From Corythucha ciliata (Eukaryota; Arthropoda; Insecta; Hemiptera; Tingidae): a stretch of DNA of 64,000 bases. Positions 1 to 12,600 of the stretch are shown piece after piece (within the stretch, counting starts at the first letter, position 1; each line of letters opens with the position of its first letter). The stretch covers positions 33,460,198-33,524,197 of the forward strand of contig CM075937.1 of assembly GCA_038030265.1 (NCBI GenBank), given 5' to 3'. The notes below the pieces were generated by a model. The model did no database searches. It had not been told where the DNA came from and saw only the letters and a program-made list of their open reading frames with translations. The position numbers and the translations under genes were made by a program.

Positions 1-2159
1 TCACTGCCCTTCACCTACGTCACGAGCAGTCCCAACCGCCATTGCGCTGGACCCAGTACATTATTAATTGTTACTGGTCTGTGATTTTTGAGAATTCATA
101 AACTTCAATTTCAAAATTAACTTGCTCTGGGGTGAGCAATCGGGAGCAAAGGACTGCTGGTGATGTCAGTCTCCACCCCTCCCGTCCGATGGGCAGGGGG
201 GAAATCTGCGGCACCTGTAGTAAAGTTTAGTCACCTTGGGTAAACCTGTAAAGGAGTATTTCTCTGTAGTTAAGTAAAATTCCACCCCCCTTACTTGTGC
301 ATTACTAAAGAAACAAGATTTCTAACATCTGTTTACTGGTTTACCGAAATACTGATTTTTATTTGAGTACCCCTATAATTTAGTCACAGAAGGGAACTGT
401 AATTTTTCCATGTAAATCCTATCAAACTGGCAATATTTTGTGCTATTCGGATGAGGACGCTAGGGAAGTGGGAGTTCTCGGATTCCAAAATGTTCTCATC
501 AAGTCATTATGTTTAGTCCAGCAAAGTATACATACACGGAACAGAATTCACTATATCGTGCCCAGAAACTCGGAATACGCCTCACAAAATCACAACCGAC
601 CATGAGGCGTGAAACTTGTTTTTCGATCCTAGAAAGCTATCCATTTCACCAGTGAACTACAAAACCTCTTTAACTCAGAAACTAAAAAATAGTCGCCAAA
701 TTAGTGAGTTATTCCGCCTCAAAAACCTTGTTATACGTAAGGAAAGTGACGGTTGAGATCCAGACACGGACGGTTTGACTGAAACTGTTTTCTTATACGG
801 CAGTTAACTTCAGAAGCGTCATTTACTTGAGAACGAGGGCATGTCTCTTCTGTAAACCACTTATACACCAGCTTTTGGGGCTGTTCTGACGACTGTGCTC
901 ATGTATGACATTTCAAACATTTTCATGCGGATTTAAACCCAAGTCGTGTTCCACTTTCAAAGTAGCGTGCACCTCCCTCCCGCGTCTAATTTGTCACCTT
1001 TTACACATTTGAAGCGTTTCGCTTCGTTTTCACAAATAAGTAGGCGTTAGACTGATATTGTTGTCAGCCCAAAACCTATGGCGCTCAACGTCATAACGTA
1101 TTATGTATTGTTGAAAGAGTTTTCAAACTAACATTTACCTTTTTCCCACCTCGTTTTTCACCAAGGTTGACTGAAGATCATCCAAGGTCTTCACTGTGAC
1201 TTGGTTATGAGGGGATGGGGAAGTAATTGCGGGGAAACGTTATGCAATCTGAATCTGGTATAGGAACACTTTTTATAAAAGCACAATGCTTCTCGTCGTT
1301 TGATTTCTGCTGTAAATGATTGAAAGACTATTTACTTTGTTGTGACCTTGTAGACTTGAAATATCAGGTATGAAGCCGATGGTATTTATATGCCATCATT
1401 TCAACATTGATGAAGAAATCAAAAGTCAATAGTTCACTTGAAGCGATTATGCTGTGGTTGTGTGTGGAGGGGGGGAAGCAATTTTTTACTAGGTATTTTT
1501 TTTTGTGAATTTCAATCACAACAGTATCGGTGTGTTGTGCGACAAAGTGCTCTATCGAAATTCGCAGTTTCCATTGAGTTTTTTTGTGCAAATTATTAAA
1601 GAAAACATGCAGGCGCCGATCTGTGAAGGGGCTTCGAGGGCTTCAGTCCCCTCCTTTTGTAGGGGGGGGGGGTCCAGTTTGAGTCCAGGGTCTCACTTTG
1701 ACGGGTCCACTGAAATTGTAAATTTATTCCCAAGATGATGTTTCCAGTGTTGTAATATCACACTATAAACTATGCTGTTCTGCTACATGGTTTTGGAAAA
1801 GTGCTAACCCAACGAAACGATTTTCTATTTGAGGGCAAAGGCCAAATTATAGATTTTAAAAGAGCTAAACGCATGAAATTGATTTTTAGAAGAACCAAAT
1901 TTCTGAAATTGGCAAGTGCAATACCCTCGAATTTGGCCAGAGAAGCAACTCGTCAAAATGAATGTTAATGAAAAGAAATTCATCAAGAAGGGGCTTAAAA
2001 GAGATAAAGGCACGAAATTCATGATTGGAAGAGCTCAAACAACAAATAAAGTAGTACTAAAATCTGGTATTAAAAATCCAACTAGCTGAAATTGAAGTCT
2101 ATAACTTGTATGCCCCGGATTCTAAAGCGCTCGTATAGATTGAGTAATATTTGACGATT
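1..2159. other. upstream region, no gene recognised
   Basis: Low-complexity AT-rich sequence with one G10 run (1662-1671) beside a GGGCTTCAGTCCCCTCC motif. No coding or repeat array is supported. Confidence 0.5.
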
Positions 2160-3320
2160 TTTCCTCAATTTAAATTTAACGGAACCTATCTCGGATTAAA
2201 ACTATTAAATTTGGCATAGAAAATTTTCAATTTGGCCTACAAACTGTCAGTTTGGCATTTCAAATGTAAATTTGTCCAATAATGTCTGGACATTTTCAAT
2301 TTACGCTATAGAAACTGTCAAAAATAGCCTATAATATGAGAAGTCATTGTAGCCTAGAAACTGAATTCGGCCTTGGGATGTAGCGTACGACTTGGGACCG
2401 TATCAACGGGATTCGCAATTCAACACAAACTAACTACAACTAACGAACTGTAAATTCAGCCCAGAAACTGTAAATTCTGCCAAGAAACGGTGAATTTGGC
2501 TTACTGGGAACTGTCAATTTGGCCTACTGGGAACTGTCAATTTGGCCTACTGGAAGTTGTCAATTTGGCTCAGAAATAATCAATTTGGCCCAGAAACTAC
2601 CGTCAATTATGGCATTGAAACTTCTAATTTGGTCTATAAAATGAAAATTGGAGTGAAAAATATTTGATGGCCCTAGAAGCTGTCTGCTCTAGGCTAAAAT
2701 CTGTCAATCAGAACTGAAGCGAAACTGTAAATTTTTCATATTAACGGTAAATTTGTCCTGGAAAATTGTCAATTTGACCCGTAAATCGTGAATTTGGGTT
2801 GGCAACTGCCAGTATGTAGTCTATGCGCTGCTAATTTAGCCTAAAACAGTTGTAAATCCAGCCGGTAAATTTGGCCTATAGAAACAGTTAATTTGGTCCA
2901 GAACTGTCAATATTGGCATTTCAAATGTAAATTTGTCCTATATTGTCTGGAAATGTTCAATTTGGGCTAGAAACTAAATCACTAACTAATCACTAAACTA
3001 GTACGAAACTAGTCACTAAATTTGTAGTTAAACGCTTTTGTTTCAGTTTTGTGCTAATTAAACTTTATTCTGTTCTATTCTATATTTGAACCACGAACAA
3101 TTCGGCCCATGCGATTTCAATGTGGCCTACAGCTGAAAAAACGGCCTAGATACGGTATAGGACTATGAGACGCCTATTTGGCCAAGAAAACTGCTGTAAA
3201 TCTGGAGTAGAAACTGTCAATTATGCCTGGAAAAACTGTCTACTTGTCCTATAAACTGAAAACTTGCCATGAAAATTGTCAATTTCGGCTACAAACTGTC
3301 TGCTTTCTCACCATACGAAT
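2160..3320 (+). repeat. degenerate tandem array, family D
   Basis: About 40 units of 20-35 bp with 'AATTTGGCC(T/C)A-GAAACTGTC'. It includes a fresh 23-bp duplication (2502-2524, 2525-2547, and a diverged third at 2548-2570). Confidence 0.75.
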
Positions 3321-4950
3321 ATGGCTAAACTGAAAATTCGCGTCTCAAAAAGGAAAAAATGACGATTTCACGACTTGAAAATAGCTAAATTTAGTTTGCC
3401 AGTTATCTACGACAATTATTAGTGCCCTAAAAATACCCAAAATGGCAATTCACACTCCGAAAATGACCAAACTAGCTAATCGCGTGCCATAATATGGCGA
3501 AACTAAGACCCCGTCCTAGTGAGCGAAGTGTTCTGTCTTGGCGATTTCGATGAAAATCGCGTACCCGCTGCAGTGTTTGATCACCATTATGCTTAATTGT
3601 CTTAATAAAAACTCTTAATAAAAACAGTTTTATGTTTCTGATTACTCGAACCTAGCTGTTCTATTTCGAACGATATACCCACTCTAAACGCTAATATCGC
3701 GTGGCGGGTCCCGCCTCACGCACCTCGAAAATAGGGGAAATGGAAAAATCACGCCCTGAATATAGGCAAAGCCCGCAATTTACACCCTAAAAATTGTAAA
3801 TTAACCATTCGCCCCCTAAAAATGGCTCGACGCGGACAGTTCCCGCCCTAGAAACGGCAAAATACTGGTTATTTTGGGTCCGAAATGTGGCAAAACTGAC
3901 GATTTGCGCCACACAAATTCCAAAAAACAATATCGTTCGTGAACGACCAAAAACCTTGGCTGAACTGACGATTCGTCCCCTGAAAATAGTCAAAACTGAG
4001 TATTAACCCCCTAAAAATGGATTTAATGACAATGTTTACCCTTAAATTAGCCAAAAATGGGAAACATTTCTAATAATGCGACCAACGATTCGCACCGTAA
4101 ACGCGACTTACGAAGCCATTCGCGCTCCAAAAATAGCGAAACGTTACCATTTGAGTAGCCAAGTTGGCTATTCAGCCTCTAATAATAATGGGGAAACAAA
4201 TGTATCTGTGCGTGTCTTGAAAATTTCACGCCTCGAAAATAGCCCAACTGGCCAACTCGCACGCCCTAAAAAGTAGCCAAACCGACAATTCTGACCTTTC
4301 GCGCCCTATAATTGGCTTGACGGACTGTCCGTGCCACAGTAATTGGAAAACTTGCTATTTTTCGTTGAAAAAATTGTAATACTGACTATTGGCGCCTTAA
4401 TATGGCAAAATTGAAACGATCGGACGCTAAACTTGACTAAAAACTGATAATTCGTTCCCCAGAAAATAGTCAAACTGACTTTTCACTTCCGTAAAAATTG
4501 ATGTAGGTAATGACAATTTTCGCTCTATAATAAGCCTAAAAGTTGTTATTCGGGCCATTGAAATGGAAAAAATAACTCTAACGCCTAAAAATAGCTAAAC
4601 TGACGTTTCGTGCTAATGTAAAATCTAATAAGCAGACGATTCGTGCCAATGAACCAACCATTCGTGCCAATGAACCAACCATTCGTGCCAATGAACCAAC
4701 TATTCGTGCCCCAAAAATTGCCAAACGTGACCATTTGACAAAAATAGCTGAGCCGGCAATTCACACCCTAGAAATTGCAAACTGCGGCCATTTGCGCCAT
4801 AAAAATGACTTGGGTCGTGCTGTTCGCGCCTCAAAAATGGCAAGCTGGCTAGTTCGCGTCCAAAAATGGGTGAAACTGATGATTCCGTGCCGTAAAAATT
4901 GCACAACTAAAACGGTCGTACCCTAAAAACTTGTCTGGACTGACGATTCA
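3321..4950 (+). repeat. degenerate tandem array, family C
   Basis: About 45 units of 30-38 bp: 'ATTCGCGCCCTAAAAATAG' then 'CCAAACTGACG'. Contains three nearly identical 21-bp units at 4639-4659, 4660-4680 and 4681-4701. Confidence 0.75.
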
Positions 4951-5215
4951 CTCCTGTAAGTATCAATTTTCATTTTCACGAGCCTCCGACGCGCATTTTC
5001 CCGTTAAAACCCGATTTTCGCAGTGGCTCACGAAAATAAATTTCGCGGGCTTGTCTCGCGATATTTTCCCGTATTTCGCTCGCTAAGACACCAATTTTGC
5101 TGATTTTTTTCCCCCGAGAAATCCATTTGTAAGCTCATTTTCGCAACTCTGCGCTTGTTTGTGGAAAACCCATTTTCGTGGGTTCTGCTCGCCATAATTT
5201 TCGTGGTATGTACTT
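4951..5215 (+). repeat. short family B stretch
   Basis: 'AATTTCGCGGGCTTGTCTCGC' and 'CGCTCGCTAAGACACCAATTTTGC' units adjoining the family C array. Confidence 0.5.
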
Positions 5216-6662
5216 CATGAGGAACTATAAAATTGACAGTTTATGTTCCTGTGACTGTGATTTGCTGACGGGATGACAGAAGGGTTCAGTTTGAGGGGAT
5301 GAATTACAGCAGTTACCGAGCCGTCATGGAAATTATAACTATCTTGGGGTCTTTTGAGTTCTGAGTAGTGTGTTCAATCTGCGAGTCATTTTGAGCCGAA
5401 ATTTGGCTGTTTGAAGAAATATTGTAAATGTCGTTCCAAAATTGTCTACCTATTTTCTCGAAAACCCTATAATGTTTCCCGACAATCTGACCGACTGGTT
5501 TATTGGCCTCGGAATCTAGCTTTTCTACCCCTAAAGTGGAAAATCAGAAGTTCATATCCTTATTAATCCTAAAATTTACAGTTATTCCTCAAAAACTCAT
5601 TATATCTTGAGATTTATCGAAGCGTTCAAATCCCCCATATTCACAGTTGTTCGCCAAACGAGCTCAGTCCGCAGGAGCTACGGAATTCTTCTCCCTAATA
5701 GTGGCAACCGTTGGGGTATCACCAATTTGCCACCTACTACGATGTTATTCGGGCCGAACTCTTCTACTTGGCGTACCAGGTCCAAGCACGCATCAAAATC
5801 TTCAGAAATTATCACTTGACCTCTCGGGACCGTGAACCGTGAATTGCATCCCAAAATTGATTTTTATAGGAAACGACACGTGTTAAAAGTTTTTCTACAC
5901 CGGAAAACAATGGAACAGGACTAGTGAAAAATGGATAACAGAGGGCTCCTTCCTATACACGAAATCTACAACTCTTCCGTGGGAATATTGGTTTCATTGG
6001 AGTTTTTCCAATAAATTAAGTCGACTTAATTATTATCATTTTTAGTTGGGGAAGCCACACTGAAAAGTTGAAGAATAGTGGCCGTATTGAGAAATCTTCC
6101 TTATATTTAAGGCCTCCTTACGACGGGTTAAAACGGTTAATAAAAATAATAATTTTATTCGACTCCGATCAGGAAGGTCTCTGAATACGGCCCTATAGGG
6201 CATAGGGCTGGTACCTGTTAAGTAGACGCTTTTTAAAAGGTTCACTAGAATGTTGTATTAAGTTGGGTTTTTGAGCGAAAAAACCTTTGTCGAAGCTTTA
6301 GCCGTTTCTTTACGGGATTTTCCCTCACGCAGGCTCATTTGCTGTGCAACCACCTGTAGGAATCACGGTTTCTCACTCACTCTCTCTTTCTCTCTCTCTC
6401 AAAAAAGGCTTAATTAAATCACTTCTCTTAACTGATTTGGTATACACGCAGTTTTTCTTCCGACTACTGAACTCCCCCTCCCCCCTACATAGTTCAGTTA
6501 CTCCCTTCCATAAACTTTTTAGCACTAACCTTTGGTTTCATTATTTTTGAGAGTCTAACACGTTCAGAGCAGTTTCAGTGTTGGAGTATTTATCATTCTA
6601 TGTCCGTGTTTTATCATTTTATTCTTTTGAGAAACTAGCATAAGGGAAACGTCAGGAGAGAG
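5216..6662. other. no gene recognised
   Basis: Unique AT-rich sequence with a short CT-rich tract at 6366-6400. May hold nuf 5' UTR or promoter, but no signal is strong enough to mark. Confidence 0.4.
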
Positions 6663-6699
6663 ATGGTCGGCAAAATAATCGTTGAGTTGGCAGAAAGAG
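6663..6699 (+). CDS. nuf: possible first coding exon of nuf
   Basis: An ATG with purines at -3 and +4 opens 12 codons ([12 protein letters not shown]) plus one base, followed by a GTGATA donor. The one-base overhang pairs exactly with the two bases left over at the start of the 7326 exon, so the frame runs on into ATGATG at 7340. No conserved block supports it, and the ATG at 7340 could equally be the start. Confidence 0.35.
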
Positions 6700-9600
6700 G
6701 TGATACTGTTTTTCTTTTTTTGAGTTACTGAGCTGGATGAAGTCCATAAAAATTGCGGTTTTTAAATTAATTATAATAAAGTAGCACTTTGGCTCTGTCT
6801 GGAGGTAGAGCCTTCTTCAGGTTCACTGTGTCTATGGCCCTTGGTTCCCCTGATTTTACAGCCGGTACTTCAAATTGAATGTTTTCATACAAATGGGTTA
6901 TTGGTTTATCATTCCAATTTTATGTATAAACGCCCCAAAATGCCGTTCTGGCCAGTTATATCTGAGATTGGCACTTGAAAGGCCTCATTATAACCCACTC
7001 TTTTTATCAAAACCCTCTAAGTAAACTCTTATTGTTAGTATGAGTGGTTCTCATGTGCCCACTCAAACTTTAAACCAAAGAAATAATAAAAGAGGCTCCA
7101 CTTTACAGTGTGACATTCTTTTGAAGGGTGTCAACAACGGAAATGTAGACCATCCACTTCAGATAAAGTCTTGGAAATTGTTATTTTCTAACGTTTTATA
7201 TCGGGTTGGGTGTGGGATTTTGTATTGATAGATGCTTTTCTTTTCAAGTATTTCCAATTTGTGTGTACATTATAGCGTTATTTACATAGTATTCTTCCAA
7301 AAATAATAATAATTGATGTTCATAGGAGGACGAGATATCATGATGGCACCGAGCGTCGGGCAGCGAGCACTGTCGACCAGTAATGACGTCAATAACAAAC
7401 CTCCAAGTTCCCCGTCATCAATACCTTTGTACATTACACAAGAGCAGAATGGTGAAATATTCGACAAAAACAGGTAATTCTATTATAAGGATGTTTCATT
7501 TGAGTTGTATTTGCATTGTTGTTTTTTTTTTCATCACCTGTAGTAGGTGTTCCAGTATATCGGATGGGGAAAATTTCGAATGCTACGGCCAGCTCGACAT
7601 GGATACATCGAATCAAGCGGGGTAGACCACAGTGAAAGCTCGAACTATATATTTTGAAAAAGAATACTAATTTGAAGATTTTTTTAGGGACAGCTTGACG
7701 AGAAGTGGTTCAAATGCTAACAATTTAAGGCGACATACGTGGCTGAGAACTAGTCTGAAACGAAATAACAAGTACGTTTTTATATAATCTGTTCTCTAAG
7801 TCAAATCGAAATCTTATTAGTCATTACTTTTCGTTTTTTAGCAATCACGAGAATCTCCCAAATCGACGATGGGGCTCGTTCAGACAAACGTAAGTGAAGA
7901 GTAACAAGAGTTTCGTGGGTAGTATACTTTCATTGATTTTACTGCCATGTTGAACTTGTCTCTTTACCCATTTGACTCCTTTTTCCTCCTATGTAGGTCG
8001 TCCTAGAAAATAGTTCTAGTCTCCTGGTGGGTAGGAGGGGCGATTGACTGGGAAAATAGTTTTTTACTGTCCAAACTATAAAAGTACACAATAGGGGAAT
8101 ACTTTGGGAAGGTATTACCTATTAGTTTTTTTTATTAACCAGTAATGGTAGGAAGGTGTATCACAAAAATAGCCTACGTTTTTTTTTTGTATTGATTTCG
8201 TCATTCTGACGTTAACAATTATTCATTCGTTTTGGGCTATAAAAAGTTGCTGAGTACATCGTGACTGGGCTGAGATGTGAGGGGAGTCTTTTTACTCACT
8301 TGGCCAGTTCCTCGTCTCAGGAAATAAGCTATATCCGATTTTAAATGCCTGCATATCTCCCGTGGAGATTGAACATTCCGTTGGTGGAAATATTGCGGGT
8401 GAATGACCTCATCGCAATCTCGTCGTATTGTCGGTCGTCAAAAAGGTGGTTTCCGTCACGAAACCTGAGGTTTTCCCTTCCCCAGTTTACACGGTATTTT
8501 TCCCCTTTACTTTTATATTGCAGAATGCTGTTTTACCACATTTGCCCTAAATTTGAGCTGTATGAAAACGCCTGCGCCCTTGAGGTACCACCTTTCGCCT
8601 AGTTACAAGGTTGGTGCTAAATTCAGTACTCGGGATAGTCACAGAGTTACGCATGAATAAGGGCTCTGTACTATGCGAGTTCATAACTGTTCCTTTACAA
8701 CATTTCAACCGCAAAAACCTTCCAATTATTCATGAGAATGAGAACTTGAGGCGTGTTACGCTCTTACCATTGCCATTCGAAACAATTTTTTTTTCTCGAA
8801 AAACTTGTAAAATTCGAGTAGAACCAACCAGTTGTAAATCACTAGTCGCTATTTTTATGCTAGAAAATCGCCACATAGCATAAGGCAGCAGGAATCATTT
8901 TATGCTTAAGGTCGATTCAGACTATTCGGACGTGACGTGGGAACTCGATGTCCCACGTGTGATAAAAAATTCCAGAAAAGGATTTTGTTTGTTTACGTTC
9001 ACATTGCCCGGACGTAACGTGGGATGATGCTCGTCAGGGCAATGTGAACATGAACAAATTAAAGCCTTTTCTAGAATTTTGTATCACACGTGGGAATACG
9101 TGTTCCCATGTCACGTCCGAGTAGTCTGTATTGACCTTCATAGTGCAGTGGGCAGAGGACCAATTTGTCCTGCCCGTGTAAAAATAGCGCCAAGGCGTGA
9201 CAGATGGGATATTGTCACTCCCCAGGGAGATCGCATTGTGTTTCAAGTTCGAGAGGTCGATTCATAGTGCGATGCTCTTAGCTCAAATTTTTTGTTTATT
9301 TGTTCGTTTGCCATCCCAAAGTGCTCCGGGGTTCACGAAAAGTGTTCTTTTGAACTCCCGACTTGGGCATCCAAGATCGTTAACAACTTCCAGCAGGGCA
9401 AATGGCATGAAATCGTGGCTTTGGAGCGACGTGAACGCTCGTGGATGTCTAGCCCAACACATGCTTTTTAAGTGTGACGTCAAATCATGAACTGATCCAT
9501 TTGTCCCAGATCACCTGCTCAAAATGTCAAATTATTGTTGTACACGGGCGTAGCCGCAGTGGGGGGGGGGAGGCATTTGTCCCTCTCCGGGAGAAGCTGA

Positions 9601-12600
9601 GAGCAGCTAAACGTATCAACGTACTTGTCGCGCTTTTCGTTCACAGTACCATCTGCGTACAGGGTCACACGAATCGGGTCAAAGATCTCACTCCTTACGG
9701 AGCCGCTGAGTATCGCCTCGTGGTTCTTGCGTCCGCTTTGTTGAGCCTAAGGTCCTCCGTGACATGGTTCGCCGCCAGGTCAGGAGGACCAGAGGTGCCT
9801 TCACTCCTGCAGAGACTGGTATATCAGCTGCAGTGTCGTCTCGATTGCCAAGCTAATGAGAGCCTCGACCGAATATCCCTGTTAGCTATGAATCTTCGAG
9901 ACCGAAAAATGAGACTAGGCCGCACTTTGGGGAAATTTTGCGACTAATTCAATCTTTTAGGCTTTCAATTTTGATTCACGCTCTACTTTGTCCTCGCCCC
10001 GATTCCAAACGTATTCAACCATCTGGACGCTTTACCATTTAGTGAGAGTTTTCCGTTGTACGGTGCCCGCGCAATCGGCAGCCCTGAGCTCTAAAGCCCC
10101 GTCCTACGAGAGCTGGAATCGCGCAAGCTGGAATCGGTCGGCGTTTTCAGCGGAAACGCCCGTAAAACGCCGCTAAAATCTTGCGTGTCCCGCCTCACGT
10201 AAGACACGTGGTAAGAAAGACAGGCCAAATGTGACTAGGAGCGGCAAAGTTGAATACGAACTCCAAATGTGGGCCATTGACATGGAGCATGGTTTTGCTC
10301 TCTTACAACAAACAATTTCGTGGGATTTCCCACGTACGTCTTACTATTTTTTTTTTAAAAAAAAAATCACAATTCACGGGCTTTACCCCACTAAAAAATC
10401 AGTTTTACATGATTCCTTCACGTGTTTTGGTATCTAAAAAAGACACACGGATTTCACTCGCAAAAAGAAGCAATTTCGCTCACCTAAAAAGTAAATGCAG
10501 GGGTTTCGGTAGCTAACAAACGAATTTCGCGTGTTTCGCTCACTTCAAAACCAATTTCGTGGGGTTTGCTCGCAAGGAAAGCATCCGCTCACAAGGAGAG
10601 CAATTCGCGGTTTTTACGCACTGAGAAAGCAAAAGGGTTTGGCTAAAATCAATTTCACTCGTTATGAAAGCATTTTCTCTCGCTAGGAAAGCATTTTCGC
10701 GCGCTAAGAAACTAATTCGTGGGGTTCGGTCGCTATTGGACCCAATTTAACTGGTTTCGCTCAGGGAAAAGACAATTTCGTTGGTTTTGCTCGCTAAGAA
10801 AGCAATTTTGAGGATTTGTTCAAACCGGAAAAAGCGCGCTTTCGTTCATTTATTGACCAATTTTGAGTGTTTTACTCGCTAATAAATCGATTTGTCTCGC
10901 TAGGAAAAAATTTCGCGCGCTAAGGAACCAATTACGTGGGATTTGCACACACAAAAAAAACCTGCAATGACATTACGGCCATAAGTTCGACATCCATGAA
11001 TTCCAAGGAAGAGCCTCAACACAGGCGGGCATCGCTAGGCTGCTCTATAGACGATAAAATCGACCAATTCCAAGATAACGCAAAACGCTCAATTTTGCCC
11101 TGTCTAAGAGACGCTGACGCGTGAGTGCTTTTGTCCGGCTCCATTCGCTGATTTACTCCTGTGGAGACTCATAAACCACGTCCATCAGGGGGCTAGAATC
11201 GAAAGTGCAGATTTGGTGGTGGGACAGCTGCTTACCCCCAGATTCCATCAAAAAGTTAAAATCTAAAAGGACGGCCACATTCTGTGTCTTCAAAACTTAA
11301 GCTGATCTTGCTCAGCGATAGAACCAATTTCAGAAATTTCTCTCACTAATACACCAATTTCGCGACTTTTTTGTGATGAAAACCAACTTTCGCAGAGTGG
11401 TCCGATCTGGCTCCCTGAAAAACAAATTTAACTTTCTAAAAAACCAATTTTGCGGATTACGCTCTATAAGAAAAAACATTTTCGCGAATTTTTGTGGCTG
11501 AAAACCTTATTTTGTGAGGCGGCTTAATTCAGAAACCGATTTCGCCCAAAACCCCTATTTTCACAGACTTGACTCGCTAAAACAATTTCTTTGATTTTGC
11601 TCTCTAACCAAATTTCGTGAGATTTTTCTCGCAAAAAAACAAAAAAAAAACATTTTCCGAAACATTAGGGCATTTGCCCACTTGGCGGGTTTTGGCTGGC
11701 TCAAACTGGGTTTAGCCCCCCGTTCACCAGGAAGAATTATGACGGGAGGGGAAATGCCAGCTACTGCAGTCCCAGTCGCATTCCTGAGACCAAGAGTTTG
11801 GGCTGCGCGTCTTTTGCGAGGACTGTAGCTTGGCAATTGGCAGAGGCCTGTATGAGTTCCTAATCACGAAAATGGTTTTAGACTCGAAAATGGAGGTGTC
11901 CAGTTTTAGGTACTGAATTACTGAATTACCGCAGTTTACCGTCTCAGGTATAAAATTTAAAGTTTAACTCCAGAAAGTATCACTTTCCAGGGAAAAAAGT
12001 TGTCAATTTTGGACAAAAAAATCCAGAATAGAAGGCTACAAACGACTTTTTACCAGCAAATATTTATTTTTTGACAGATATAGTGACCTTTTCTGTGCGA
12101 ATTCTGTTGACCATGAATTAACGCGATTCCAACCTCCTGACCTCCGTTGGGGCAAGGGCGGCGGCCGCAAAAAGGCATTGATACATCTGACATTGTCGCG
12201 AGTGAAGCTGCCTGTTTTTTTCAAGAGAAGTTGCAACAGCGTTTTTTCCCTATTTGTAGTTGCAAATTTCGGTGTTTTCCCTTCATTTTAGCATGAAATG
12301 AGTGCTTTTCCTTAATTCTACCTTGAACCAGCCCTTTTTCTTCATTTCAGCCGTTAAAAGATCTCAAAAACCGTGAAATAACGCCTTTTTGGTATATTTT
12401 TTCAATTATACGTCCTGCACTTCTTCGCCAAACCGCAAATGTCAATTTCAGCCGCAATAGAGTAGTTTTTCCTCAATTTAAGCTGTGGATGAACGTTATT
12501 TCTCCATTTTAGCCTCTAAATTGGCGTTTCCCCTAAACTTTAGCCCCAAATGAGTGCTTTCTCTCAGTTCTTCCTTGATCGAGACCATTTTTCATGTTAG

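Noticed and set aside
9474..9947. 157-codon + strand open frame
   Set aside because: No domain, no splice context, contains a G-run translated as Gly, and lies inside the nuf intron. The GC-richer composition alone does not make it a gene.
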